Below, one piece after another: positions 54,317-62,727 of a DNA stretch of 64,000 nucleotides. The notes below the pieces were generated by a model that was given only the letters and a program-made list of their open reading frames with translations, ran no database searches and had not been told where the DNA came from. Every line of letters starts with the position of its first letter. Positions within the stretch are counted from its first letter, which is position 1. The position numbers and the translations under genes were made by a program. Source of the stretch: Flavobacterium sp. (GTDB taxonomy: Bacteria > Bacteroidota > Bacteroidia > Flavobacteriales > Flavobacteriaceae); contig NZ_JAHEBT010000052.1 of assembly GCF_024642105.1 (NCBI RefSeq), forward strand, positions 1-64,000, in the 5' to 3' direction.

Positions 54317-54721
54317 TTACTTACTATAATAAGTAATTGTCCAATTTATTTTATCCAAATCCTCTATTGTGAAAAGATACTTTTTATTATAAATATTTTT
54401 TTTAAATATTTCTTTCCAGCCATATTTGTCTACGCTGTCTTTTTTAATTATATAATATCTTAATTTTTGGTTATCACAATATTTAATGTATTCTTCCCAA
54501 TATATACGTCCTGTGATATTAATGACATCTTCTTTTGGTAATGATTCTTTTCCCATATTTGGAATACTATTTATATTATTTAATTCTTTTTTTGTGTAAA
54601 AAGCATAAATACTATTCATAGAATTGTTGTGGGTAGTAATGTACCTACCATCTGTCTTATGCCCTATACAGGATATTAATACTGAAAATGAAATCAGACA
54701 GTAAAATTTTATTAGCTTCAT
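54317..54721 (-). CDS. Hypothetical lipoprotein
   Basis: A 134-aa protein with a lipoprotein signal (MKLIKFYCLISFSVLISCIG, Cys18). The rest is polar and AT-rich, with YAFYTKKELNNINS and INITGRIYWEEYIKYCDNQK. I do not recognise a family. It is convergent with the kelch gene and bounded by repeats on both sides. It may belong to the same accessory cassette. Confidence 0.65.
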   Translation of the reverse strand: MKLIKFYCLISFSVLISCIGHKTDGRYITTHNNSMNSIYAFYTKKELNNINSIPNMGKESLPKEDVINITGRIYWEEYIKYCDNQKLRYYIIKKDSVDKYGWKEIFKKNIYNKKYLFTIEDLDKINWTITYYSK

Positions 54722-54774
54722 AATATTTATGGCTTAAAACGATTAAAAGGTTTTAAATGATTTGTAAGTAAAAA

Positions 54775-54808
54775 CCCCTTGCTGGTGCGAGCATCTTGCT
54801 CGTGTCTA
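54775..54808. repeat. Inverted copy of the GGCACGAGC palindrome
   Basis: CTGGTGCGAGCATCTTGCTC GTG is the reverse complement of the GGCACGAGCAAGATGCTCGC block in the right direct repeat. It shows the palindrome occurring in both orientations around the lipoprotein gene. Confidence 0.5.
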
Positions 54809-54825
54809 TTAATTCAACCCCGCTA

Positions 54826-54922
54826 CTCAAAGTCTCCTGACTTTGAGCTCAATCAAATGTACTGAAAATTATTTCTAATTAATACCTACAAAAAAACCTA
54901 CTGCATAACAGTAGGTTTTTTT
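54826..54922. repeat. Hairpin repeat unit C2 and downstream terminator
   Basis: CTCAAAGTC, TCCT, GACTTTGAG (54826-54847) corresponds to the longer hairpin in unit C1, and the bases after it (TACTGAAAATTATTTCTAAT, ATACCTACAAAAAAACC) match that unit. A clear intrinsic terminator follows: CCTACTG, CATAA, CAGTAGG with T-run (54897-54922). Confidence 0.55.
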
Positions 54923-54925
54923 GTG

Positions 54926-55107
54926 AGCGCTATAGACTTAAAATCAAACCAACTCATTGATTTTCTGAATGTTATCGGTTCGATATAAAACAAGAAACAA
55001 CTTCTATATTGGATGCAAATTATAAGACTACTAACTTTGATACACGAGGACTGATAAAGGCGACTAGTAAGAATTCTAAGAAAGAAAGAAAGAAAGAAAA
55101 ATCATAG
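54926..55107 (+). pseudogene. Possible decayed coding remnant
   Basis: Two short plus-strand frames read in succession: SAIDLKSNQLIDFLNVIGSI, then after a stop and frame change KQETTSILDANYKTTNFDTR, GLIKATSKNSKKERKKEKS and TAG. The composition is protein-like and no start codon is present, so it may be the tail of a lost gene. A (AAAG)n run lies at about 55079-55099. I do not recognise it. The remaining bases to 55217 show nothing clear. Confidence 0.25.
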
Positions 55108-55217
55108 AGTATTGTTAATCATACAATTAACACCTCGCTGTCACTAAAGGCGATACATTAACCGCTTAATTGAAACGAAAAACTTTCAATTTTTCGTTTT
55201 GAAATACTTTTTTTAAA

Positions 55218-55254
55218 TATCTTTGTTAACCATTTGGTTAAACCATTTAGTTAA
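55218..55254 (+). promoter_or_regulatory. Promoter with tandem TetR-type operators
   Basis: TATCTTTG (55218-55225) is the -7 element. Immediately after it TTAACCA-TT-TGGTTAA (55226-55241) is a near-palindrome with perfect seven-base arms. An imperfect second copy, TAAACCATTTAGTTAA, starts 13 bases on (55239-55254). The sites cover the expected transcription start, so the TetR protein encoded next probably represses its own operon. Confidence 0.65.
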
Positions 55255-55260
55255 ATTAAA

Positions 55261-55854
55261 ATGACTACAGAAGAAAAAATATTTGATGCCGCCCGAATCG
55301 TATTCCAAAAAAAGGGATTTGCAGGAGCGAGAATGCAAGAAATTGCAGATGAAGCAGGTATCAACAAAGCGATGTTGCATTATTGTTTTAAAAACAAACA
55401 ATCGCTTTTTGAAGCGGTTTTCATGAAAGCGTTTAGCCAGTTAGCTCCTCAGATTAATTTAATCTTTCGTTCTAACGAAAGTATTTTTGACAAAATCAGA
55501 CAATTTACACACAGCTACATTTCATTCGTTATTAACCACCCCTTCTTACCGCAGTTCATTGTTCAAGAAATGAATAACAATCCTGAGTTTGTGATGCAAT
55601 TTTTAAATCATGAAAACCGACCTAATCCGAGTTTAATGATTGCCCAAATAGAAGCCGAAATTGCAGCTGGAATTATAAAACCGATTCCGCCCAAACAACT
55701 ACTATTGGATATTTTTTCTCTAACTGTTTTCCCTTTTGCGGCACAGACTATGGTAAAGGGAATGTTTCATATTTCGGAAACCGAATTCAATCAAATGATG
55801 GAGGAACGAAAAACAACTATTGCAGAACACATTATTAATTCGATAAAAAAATGA
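55261..55854 (+). CDS. TetR/AcrR family transcriptional regulator
   Basis: A 197-aa repressor. The N-terminal HTH (about 5-50) has [20 protein letters not shown] and [20 protein letters not shown]. The C-terminal ligand/dimer region is variable and helical. Its stop overlaps the TolC start (ATGA), coupling it to the exporter operon, and tandem operators lie just upstream. The role is therefore likely as an efflux repressor relieved by an exported compound, like E. coli CecR beside ybhGFSR. Confidence 0.9.
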   Translation: MTTEEKIFDAARIVFQKKGFAGARMQEIADEAGINKAMLHYCFKNKQSLFEAVFMKAFSQLAPQINLIFRSNESIFDKIRQFTHSYISFVINHPFLPQFIVQEMNNNPEFVMQFLNHENRPNPSLMIAQIEAEIAAGIIKPIPPKQLLLDIFSLTVFPFAAQTMVKGMFHISETEFNQMMEERKTTIAEHIINSIKK

Positions 55855-57101
55855 AAAATACACTTTCCATTTTAGTGATTTTGGTATTCCAATTTTCTAA
55901 CGCACAGCAAGTTGTAACTTTAGAGAATTGTTATGAATTGGCGAACAAAAATTACCCATTAGCAAAACAATCGGGATTATTCGCACAGAAATCAGCTTAT
56001 GAAACGTCTTCGTTGAATACTGCTAAACTAACTAAAATTGATTTGAACGCACAAGCTAGTTATCAATCCGATGTGACAGGTTTACCAATTCCATTACCTA
56101 ATATAACCCCTTTAAACAAAGACCAATACCGAGCTACTTTGGATGTCAATCAATTGATTTACAATGGTGGTCTCATTGATTCCAATGTTAAATTGAGAGC
56201 AATTCAAACACAAACACAGCAACAACAAGTTGCGGTCAATTTGTACTCCCTTAAAACACGAATCAACCAATTGTACTTTTCCATTCTTTTGGCGCAAGAA
56301 AGAAAATTAATTTTGACTTCTAAACAAGAACAATTAGCTTCCAAAATTAAAGAAGTGAAATCGGGAGTGAAATTTGGGGTACTTATTCCTGCTTCTGAGC
56401 AAGTATTGGAAGCTGAAAATCTAAAAATCAAACAACAATTGCGTGAAAACGAATTGGATAAAAATAGGCTTTTGACTAACTTATCTACTCTTATATTTTC
56501 TCCTTTAGATGAAAAAACTATTTTAGAAAAACCACTAATTTCAGTTGCTGACTATGAAACTATTTCCCGACCAGAAATACAATTGTTTGAGTTGCAAAAC
56601 CAACAAATTTTAGGTTCAAAAGAACTCATTTCAAAAAACAAGCTGCCTAAAATTACTGCTTTTGGGACTGCAGGTTATGGAAATCCAGGGCTAAACATGT
56701 TAAACAATTCGTTTCAAACCTTTTATATAGTAGGACTAAAAGCCAATTGGAATGTGTGGGATTGGGACAAAACCAAAAAAGACGAAGCTTCTCTTTCTAT
56801 TTCGGAGGCGATTATCACGACCGAAAAAGAAACTTTCTTACTCAATACCCATTTGCAATTACAAGAAATCCAAACAGAAATTAACAAACTGGATGAAACG
56901 ATTCATACCGATCAAGAAATCATCAATTTACGTGAAGCCGTTGCCAAATCTTCGGATGCACAGTTAAAAAACGGGGTGATTACCTCCTCTGATTATTTGG
57001 TGGAATTTAGCAATTTATACGAATCCAAAATCAATCAGAAAACACATCAAATTCAATTGGCTTTAGCGAAAGCCAATTACAAAGTAATCAAAGGAAATTA
57101 A
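55851..57101 (+). CDS. TolC family outer-membrane efflux protein
   Basis: A 416-aa outer-membrane channel. The signal peptide (about 1-18, ending FSNAQ) is followed by two TolC-type helical hairpin repeats ([73 protein letters not shown]) and a barrel segment. It provides the exit duct for the tripartite exporter encoded by the following genes. Translation is coupled to the TetR gene. Confidence 0.9.
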   Translation: MKNTLSILVILVFQFSNAQQVVTLENCYELANKNYPLAKQSGLFAQKSAYETSSLNTAKLTKIDLNAQASYQSDVTGLPIPLPNITPLNKDQYRATLDVNQLIYNGGLIDSNVKLRAIQTQTQQQQVAVNLYSLKTRINQLYFSILLAQERKLILTSKQEQLASKIKEVKSGVKFGVLIPASEQVLEAENLKIKQQLRENELDKNRLLTNLSTLIFSPLDEKTILEKPLISVADYETISRPEIQLFELQNQQILGSKELISKNKLPKITAFGTAGYGNPGLNMLNNSFQTFYIVGLKANWNVWDWDKTKKDEASLSISEAIITTEKETFLLNTHLQLQEIQTEINKLDETIHTDQEIINLREAVAKSSDAQLKNGVITSSDYLVEFSNLYESKINQKTHQIQLALAKANYKVIKGN

Positions 57102-57124
57102 TAACATTATATAAACGAATCAAA

Positions 57125-58000
57125 ATGAAACAAGTATTTGTGTTTTTAGTATTAATGAATGTAGTAGCGTGTACCAAAAGTAACGACAAAGCCGATGGCT
57201 ACGGAAATTTTGAAGCTACAGAAGTGACCATCTCGGCAGAAGCCAATGGAAAAATTGAATTTTTAAACCTTAAAGAAGGTGCTACTTTAGCACCTAACAC
57301 GTTAATAGGATTAATAGACACCACACAACTGTATTTTTCGAAACAACAACTGATTGCTTCCAAAAGTACCATAGCCTCTAAGTCGCAAAATGTGTTATCC
57401 CAAACGGCAGTTTTGAAGGAGCAATTGAAAACTACTTTGATAGACCAAAAAAGAATCCAAAATATGTTTGCCGAAAATGCCGCAACCAAGCGTCAGGTGG
57501 ATGAAATCAACGGAAAAGTCAATGTGTTGAACGAGCAAATTAAAAGTGTCAAAACACAAGATGCTCCCATCAACAATGAAGTAAAATCTATCGACGTACA
57601 AATTGAAAAAATAAACGACCAAATCAAAAAATGTAACATCATCAATCCATTTCAAGGGACCGTTTTAGCAAAATACACTGAAGCCAATGAAGTAACAAGC
57701 TTTGGTAAACCCTTGTATAAAATTGCCGACATCACTGAAATGACCTTGCGGGTGTACATTAGCGAAAAGCAATTAAATCAAATTAAAGTAGGACAAAAAG
57801 TAACCGTAAAAATTGATGCTCAAGAAGATATGAAATCCTATCCTGGAACTATTTCTTGGATTGCTTCTTCGGCTGAATTTACTCCAAAAATCATTCAAAC
57901 TAAAGAAGAACGTGCCAATTTAGTCTATGCTGTAAAAGTGAAAGTAAAAAATGATGGTAGTCTAAAAATTGGAATGCCAGCCGAAATGTGGATTCAATAA
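57125..58000 (+). CDS. HlyD/MFP-type periplasmic adaptor (YbhG-like)
   Basis: A 291-aa lipoprotein adaptor. The signal ends MNVVACTKSN with lipid Cys16. Biotinyl-lipoyl-like half (VTISAEANGKIEFLNLKEGA), a long coiled-coil hairpin (about 75-165) and a second lipoyl half (NIINPFQGTVLAKYTEANEV) precede the beta-barrel domain (LRVYISEKQLNQIKVGQKVT). It links the inner-membrane ABC pump to TolC. The ABC ATPase gene starts 1 base after its stop. Confidence 0.88.
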   Translation: MKQVFVFLVLMNVVACTKSNDKADGYGNFEATEVTISAEANGKIEFLNLKEGATLAPNTLIGLIDTTQLYFSKQQLIASKSTIASKSQNVLSQTAVLKEQLKTTLIDQKRIQNMFAENAATKRQVDEINGKVNVLNEQIKSVKTQDAPINNEVKSIDVQIEKINDQIKKCNIINPFQGTVLAKYTEANEVTSFGKPLYKIADITEMTLRVYISEKQLNQIKVGQKVTVKIDAQEDMKSYPGTISWIASSAEFTPKIIQTKEERANLVYAVKVKVKNDGSLKIGMPAEMWIQ

Positions 58001-58001
58001 A

Positions 58002-58913
58002 ATGAGTATTTCTGTTCAGAACATATCCAAATCGTATAAAGACTTCAAAGCCATTGAAGCCATTTCATTTGATGTAAATGAAGGGGAATTGTTTGGACTT
58101 ATTGGCCCCGATGGTGCTGGAAAAACGACTATTTTTAGAATCCTAACTACCCTACTCCTTCCAAACGAAGGTATGGCAAACGTCGCGGGTTTTGATGTTG
58201 TAAAAGAATACAAATCCATTCGAAATTCGGTAGGCTATATGCCAGGCAAATTCTCCTTGTACCAAGATTTATCCGTAGAAGAAAATCTTCAGTTTTTCGC
58301 CACCATTTTTGGCACCACCATTGAAGAAAATTACGACTTGATTCGAGAGATATATGTTCAAATTGAGCCTTTCAAAAAACGACGCGCCGGTGCGCTTTCG
58401 GGCGGAATGAAACAAAAATTAGCCTTGTGTTGTGCTTTGATTCACAAACCAAAAGTTTTATTTCTTGACGAACCCACCACAGGTGTTGACCCTGTTTCCC
58501 GAAAAGATTTTTGGGAAATGCTAAAACGATTACAGCAAAAAGGAATTACCATTTTGGTTTCAACTCCTTATATGGACGAAGCCGCTTTATGCGACCGAAT
58601 TGCCTTGATTCAAAAAGGAAGAATCTTTGAAATTGATAGCCCCAAAAATATTATTTCAAAATATCCCAAAACTATTTATGCTATTTCAGCCAAAAACACA
58701 CACCAATTGTTACACGACTTAAAAGCTTATCCAAGCCAATACAGTGTTTTTGCCTTTGGCGAATTCATCCATTATATTGACCAAAAAAATAATTTTAATA
58801 GCGCTGATTTACAGTATTATTTGGAAAGTAAAAATCATACTGAAATAGAAATTCATATTGCTACCCCAACAATTGAGGATGTTTTTATGGATTTAACCGC
58901 TTTAGAACACTAA
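58002..58913 (+). CDS. ABC transporter ATP-binding protein (YbhF first-half-like)
   Basis: A 303-aa ATPase. Walker A LIGPDGAGKTTIF (about 35-47), signature ALSGGMKQKLALC, Walker B VLFLDEPTTGVDP. A C-terminal extension of about 80 residues follows. I start at ATG 58002 (MSISVQNISKSYKDFKAIEA), because the longer frame from 57969 runs into the adaptor gene. E. coli YbhF carries two such ATPases fused; here they are two genes. It energises the two permeases downstream. Confidence 0.88.
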   Translation: MSISVQNISKSYKDFKAIEAISFDVNEGELFGLIGPDGAGKTTIFRILTTLLLPNEGMANVAGFDVVKEYKSIRNSVGYMPGKFSLYQDLSVEENLQFFATIFGTTIEENYDLIREIYVQIEPFKKRRAGALSGGMKQKLALCCALIHKPKVLFLDEPTTGVDPVSRKDFWEMLKRLQQKGITILVSTPYMDEAALCDRIALIQKGRIFEIDSPKNIISKYPKTIYAISAKNTHQLLHDLKAYPSQYSVFAFGEFIHYIDQKNNFNSADLQYYLESKNHTEIEIHIATPTIEDVFMDLTALEH

Positions 58914-58916
58914 ACA

Positions 58917-59651
58917 TTGAAACAGTCAAGCATCATATCAGTACACAATCTCACCAAAACTTTTGGTGAATTTACGGCAGTGAACAACATTTCATTTGAA
59001 GTCGCCAAAGGAGAAATTTTCGGATTCTTGGGTGCCAATGGAGCTGGAAAAACAACGGCGATGAAAATGTTAATCGGGATTTCTAAACCAAGTTCGGGAA
59101 AGGCTACAGTTGCGGGATTTGACATTGCTAATCAGGCTGAAATGGTCAAGAGAAATATTGGCTACATGAGCCAAAAATTTTCGCTATATGACGATTTGAC
59201 CATCAAAGAGAATATTACTTTTTTTGGCGGAATTTATGGGTTAAGTCGAAAACAAATCAAAGAAAAAACGGCGATTTTAATAGCGGAATTGGAATTAGAA
59301 GAAGTGGCAAATCAATTAGTAGGCGCTTTACCTTTGGGTTGGAAACAAAAATTATCATTTTCGGTGGCCTTACTGCACGAACCCAAAATTATTTTCCTTG
59401 ACGAACCAACGGGAGGTGTTGACCCTATTACTCGAAGACAATTTTGGGAAATGATTTATGCTCAAGCGTATAAAGGCACGACTATTTTTGTTACCACACA
59501 TTATATGGATGAAGCCGAATATTGCGACCGCGTTTCGATTATGGTAGATGGAAAAATTGAAGCCTTAGATTCTCCTAAAAATTTAAAAAAACAATTCAAA
59601 GTCGATTCTATGAATGAAGTCTTCTTGAAGTTGGCTCGAAATATTGAATAG
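58917..59651 (+). CDS. ABC transporter ATP-binding protein (YbhF second-half-like)
   Basis: A 244-aa ATPase. Walker A FLGANGAGKTTAMK, Walker B IIFLDEPTGGVDP and the H-loop TTHYMDEAEYC are intact. The signature helix reads ALPLGWKQKLSFSVAL instead of LSGGQ, a known degeneration in this subfamily. The start is TTG (58917), three bases after the first ATPase. The two ATPases probably form an asymmetric pair. Confidence 0.88.
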   Translation: MKQSSIISVHNLTKTFGEFTAVNNISFEVAKGEIFGFLGANGAGKTTAMKMLIGISKPSSGKATVAGFDIANQAEMVKRNIGYMSQKFSLYDDLTIKENITFFGGIYGLSRKQIKEKTAILIAELELEEVANQLVGALPLGWKQKLSFSVALLHEPKIIFLDEPTGGVDPITRRQFWEMIYAQAYKGTTIFVTTHYMDEAEYCDRVSIMVDGKIEALDSPKNLKKQFKVDSMNEVFLKLARNIE

Positions 59652-59672
59652 TAATTTGCTAAAAAATAACCC

Positions 59673-60779
59673 ATGAAACGATTTATAGGTTTTGTAACTA
59701 AGGAATTCTACCACATTTTTAGAGATAAGCGCACGATGTTTATTCTCTTTGGAATGCCCATTGCTCAAATTATGTTGTTTGGTTTTGCTATTACCAATGA
59801 AATCAATAACGTCAATATTGCGATTTTGGACGAATCAAAAGATGCTGAAACTCAAAAAATTATTAATAAAATCAATGCTTCCAAGTATTTTGATATCAAG
59901 CAAGAAATCAGCAATGAAAACGAAATAGAAAATGTCTTTAAAAAAGGAACTATAAAAGCGGTTCTGGTTTTTGAAAATCATTTTATCAAAAATTTAGAAA
60001 CCAAAAAACAAGCTAAAGTTCAAGTAATCACTGATGCCACCGACCCTAATATTGCCAATACCATTACGAATTATGTCAATGCTATTTTGCAAAATTATAC
60101 TCAAAAATTAAATCAAGAGAATTCGGCTGCTTATTCCATTCAAACCCAAACGCAATTATATTACAATCCAGAACTAAAGAGTGTGTTTAACTTTGTTCCG
60201 GGAGTAATGACCATTATTTTGATGCTGGTTTCAGCAATGATGACCTCTATTTCTATCACAAGAGAAAAAGAATTGGGAACGATGGAAGTTCTTTTAGTTT
60301 CGCCTTTAAAGCCGTTTCTAGTCATCATTGGAAAGGTGTTTCCTTACATTTTTTTATCTATCATTAATGCTACGATAATTGTACTTTTAGGTTATTTTGT
60401 GTTCCAAATGCCGATTGTTGGCAGTATATTTTTAGTAGCCTTTGAAAGTGTTTTGTTTATTATTACTGCGCTTTCCTTAGGAATATTAATCTCGACTGTA
60501 GCCAACTCACAACAAACCGCTATGATGATTTCGTTGTTTGCTTTAATGCTTCCTGTAATTATCCTTTCGGGTTTTATTTTCCCTATTTCGAGTATGCCAT
60601 TGCCACTGCAAATCATCAGCAACATTATTCCGGCGAAATGGTTTATCATCATTATTAAAGCGGTAATGCTCAAAGGAGCTACTTTAGGAGTAATTTGGAA
60701 AGAAACTGCCATTCTAATCGCAATGACTATTTTTTTCATTGCTTTAAGTACCAAAAAATATAAGAAAAGATTGGAGTAA
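59673..60779 (+). CDS. ABC transporter permease (YbhS-like, ABC2 type)
   Basis: A 368-aa inner-membrane permease of the ABC-2 superfamily. One N-terminal membrane segment (about 24-42), a large periplasmic loop (about 45-175), then five membrane segments to the C-terminus. The conserved SITREKELGTMEVLLVSPLK (about 194-213) is the coupling region. It is followed by a homologous permease, so the pump core is probably a heterodimer. Confidence 0.88.
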   Translation: MKRFIGFVTKEFYHIFRDKRTMFILFGMPIAQIMLFGFAITNEINNVNIAILDESKDAETQKIINKINASKYFDIKQEISNENEIENVFKKGTIKAVLVFENHFIKNLETKKQAKVQVITDATDPNIANTITNYVNAILQNYTQKLNQENSAAYSIQTQTQLYYNPELKSVFNFVPGVMTIILMLVSAMMTSISITREKELGTMEVLLVSPLKPFLVIIGKVFPYIFLSIINATIIVLLGYFVFQMPIVGSIFLVAFESVLFIITALSLGILISTVANSQQTAMMISLFALMLPVIILSGFIFPISSMPLPLQIISNIIPAKWFIIIIKAVMLKGATLGVIWKETAILIAMTIFFIALSTKKYKKRLE

Positions 60780-60810
60780 TTTTCAAACTAAATTATTAGC
60801 TAAACGCAAA

Positions 60811-61935
60811 ATGAAAACAATACTATTTATTATCCAAAAAGAGTTTAGGCAAATTTTCAGAAACAAAGGGATGCTACCAATCATCTTTGTTTTACCAATG
60901 CTTCAATTGTTAATCTTATCGAATGCTGCTAGTTTTGAAGTGAAAAATATTGCTTTTTCTTATATTGATCACGATCATTCACAAGCTTCGAGAGAATTAA
61001 TTTCAAAATTTGCTGCCTCTGAATATTTTCAAATTAAAAATGAATTTGAATCAAAAGAATTAGCCAATGAAGAAATGCAAAAAGGAAAAGTAGATGTAAT
61101 ACTCGAAATCCCAAATCACTTTGAGCGCAATATACTTAAAGACAAAAAATCAAACTTAGCTGTAAGTATCAATGCAATTGACGGGGCTTCTGCAGGAATT
61201 GAAAATGTATACATCACTCAAGTCATTGGTAATTTCAATCAGAATTTGCAAACGCAATTGGTATCTTATAAAGAAGGAAATTTGATTCCAGCTCAAAATA
61301 TTGTAACTATTCCTTCATTTTGGTATAACAATACGCTGAATTACAAAACTTTTATGGTACCAGGAATTTTGGTGCTTTTGGTAACTATGTTGACTTTATT
61401 TTTATCGTCCATGAATATTGTTCGGGAAAAAGAAATCGGTACTTTGGAACAAATCAATGTTACTCCCATAAAAAAACACCAATTCATTATTGGAAAATTA
61501 TTTCCTTTTTGGGTACTAGGGTTATTTATTCTTAGTATCGGCTTGACTATTGCCAAACTAGTTTTTAACATTCCTATTTTGGGAAATATCAGTTTGATTT
61601 ATTTGTTCACATCAGTCTATTTATTGGTTATTTTGGGCATCGGATTGATTATTTCAAATTTTACCGAAACCCAACAACAGTCTATGTTTATTGCTTGGTT
61701 TTTCACGGTGATTTTTATTCTAATGAGCGGTTTGTTTACACCAATCGATAGTATGCCACAATGGGCGCAAAACATTACTTTATTCAATCCCATTCGCTAT
61801 TTTGTAGAAATAGTCCGAATGGTGATGCTGAAAGGTGCTACATTTTCGGATATTTCATTTCAATTTTTTATCATCGTGAGTTATGCGATTGTTTTAAATA
61901 GTATAGCTGTTTGGAGTTATAAGAAAATTTCGTGA
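60811..61935 (+). CDS. ABC transporter permease (YbhR-like, ABC2 type)
   Basis: A 374-aa homologue of the preceding permease with the same plan: N-terminal membrane segment, periplasmic loop, five C-terminal membrane segments. The coupling motif is NIVREKEIGTLEQINVTPIK (about 204-223). It is the last gene of the TetR-TolC-HlyD-ATPase-ATPase-permease-permease operon. Nothing convincing is seen in the 180 bases to the next, convergent gene. Confidence 0.88.
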   Translation: MKTILFIIQKEFRQIFRNKGMLPIIFVLPMLQLLILSNAASFEVKNIAFSYIDHDHSQASRELISKFAASEYFQIKNEFESKELANEEMQKGKVDVILEIPNHFERNILKDKKSNLAVSINAIDGASAGIENVYITQVIGNFNQNLQTQLVSYKEGNLIPAQNIVTIPSFWYNNTLNYKTFMVPGILVLLVTMLTLFLSSMNIVREKEIGTLEQINVTPIKKHQFIIGKLFPFWVLGLFILSIGLTIAKLVFNIPILGNISLIYLFTSVYLLVILGIGLIISNFTETQQQSMFIAWFFTVIFILMSGLFTPIDSMPQWAQNITLFNPIRYFVEIVRMVMLKGATFSDISFQFFIIVSYAIVLNSIAVWSYKKIS

Positions 61936-62115
61936 TTCTTGGTTATGAAAAGTAATGAGAATTCTGAGTCAAAATTTGTAAGAGGAAGAAAATAGATTAA
62001 AAATAAAACAAGGAATAATCTTAATCTTAAATTAATATCATTGGTACAAGTGTTAGCAGTAAACCCATTTTAATGAGTATAGGAGCGCATTAGAATGAGG
62101 ACAAATTTAGTATCA

Positions 62116-62721
62116 CTAATTTTGATACATTATCAAAACTGCTCGAATTCTCTTTTTAATTTTATGATATTTTTTATGACTAGGATATTGCCTTTTCGAA
62201 GTCATATTGTTAAAAATTAATGCAGTAATAAGTAAAATCAATACACCAATTAATACGGGGGAAAATAAATAGGTATAACCGAGAGCTTTTATTTTATCGG
62301 AACCAATAACAGCAATTAGAGCAGTTGCTCCTCCTGGTGGATGCAAGGTTTTGGTAATTTGCATCAAAACTATAGAAAGTGAAACAGCTAATGGAGCAGC
62401 TATCCAAATAATATCAGGAACGAATTTATGAACAGTTACACCTATAAATGCTGAGATTAAATGACCACCAACTAAGTTTCGGGGTTGAGAAAATGGACTT
62501 TGAATAATACCATAAACTAACACGCTCGATGCTCCAAAAGAACCAATTAAATACACAGCATCATTGCCTGAAAAATGTATGGATTGGATATATGCTAAAA
62601 TCCCAATAGCGACAAATGAGCCCAGAAACGACCACAAATGTTCTTTAAAATCGACTAAAGTCTCTTTGTAAAGAATATATTTGGCTTTCCGGTAACTCCG
62701 TTTTATTTTCTGAATTGGCAT
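62116..62721 (-). CDS. HPP family membrane protein
   Basis: A 201-aa inner-membrane protein. The name-giving motif appears as KTLHPPGGATALIAVIGSDK (about 125-144). Four to five hydrophobic segments are present (about 31-48, 53-72, 84-98, 103-121, 148-170). HPP proteins have been linked to nitrite or anion transport in plastids, but the bacterial role is unclear. It starts six bases after the ClC-type gene, so the two are likely cotranscribed. Confidence 0.85.
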   Translation of the reverse strand: MPIQKIKRSYRKAKYILYKETLVDFKEHLWSFLGSFVAIGILAYIQSIHFSGNDAVYLIGSFGASSVLVYGIIQSPFSQPRNLVGGHLISAFIGVTVHKFVPDIIWIAAPLAVSLSIVLMQITKTLHPPGGATALIAVIGSDKIKALGYTYLFSPVLIGVLILLITALIFNNMTSKRQYPSHKKYHKIKKRIRAVLIMYQN

Positions 62722-62727
62722 AAGTAA

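Noticed and set aside
55079..55099. AAAG run as a phase-variation switch
   Set aside because: It lies in a decayed region with no intact gene in frame and not at a useful promoter spacing.
58917..59651. Second ATPase as a dead pseudo-enzyme
   Set aside because: Only the signature motif is altered; Walker A, Walker B and H-loop are intact, and this change is usual for the second half of YbhF-type ATPases.
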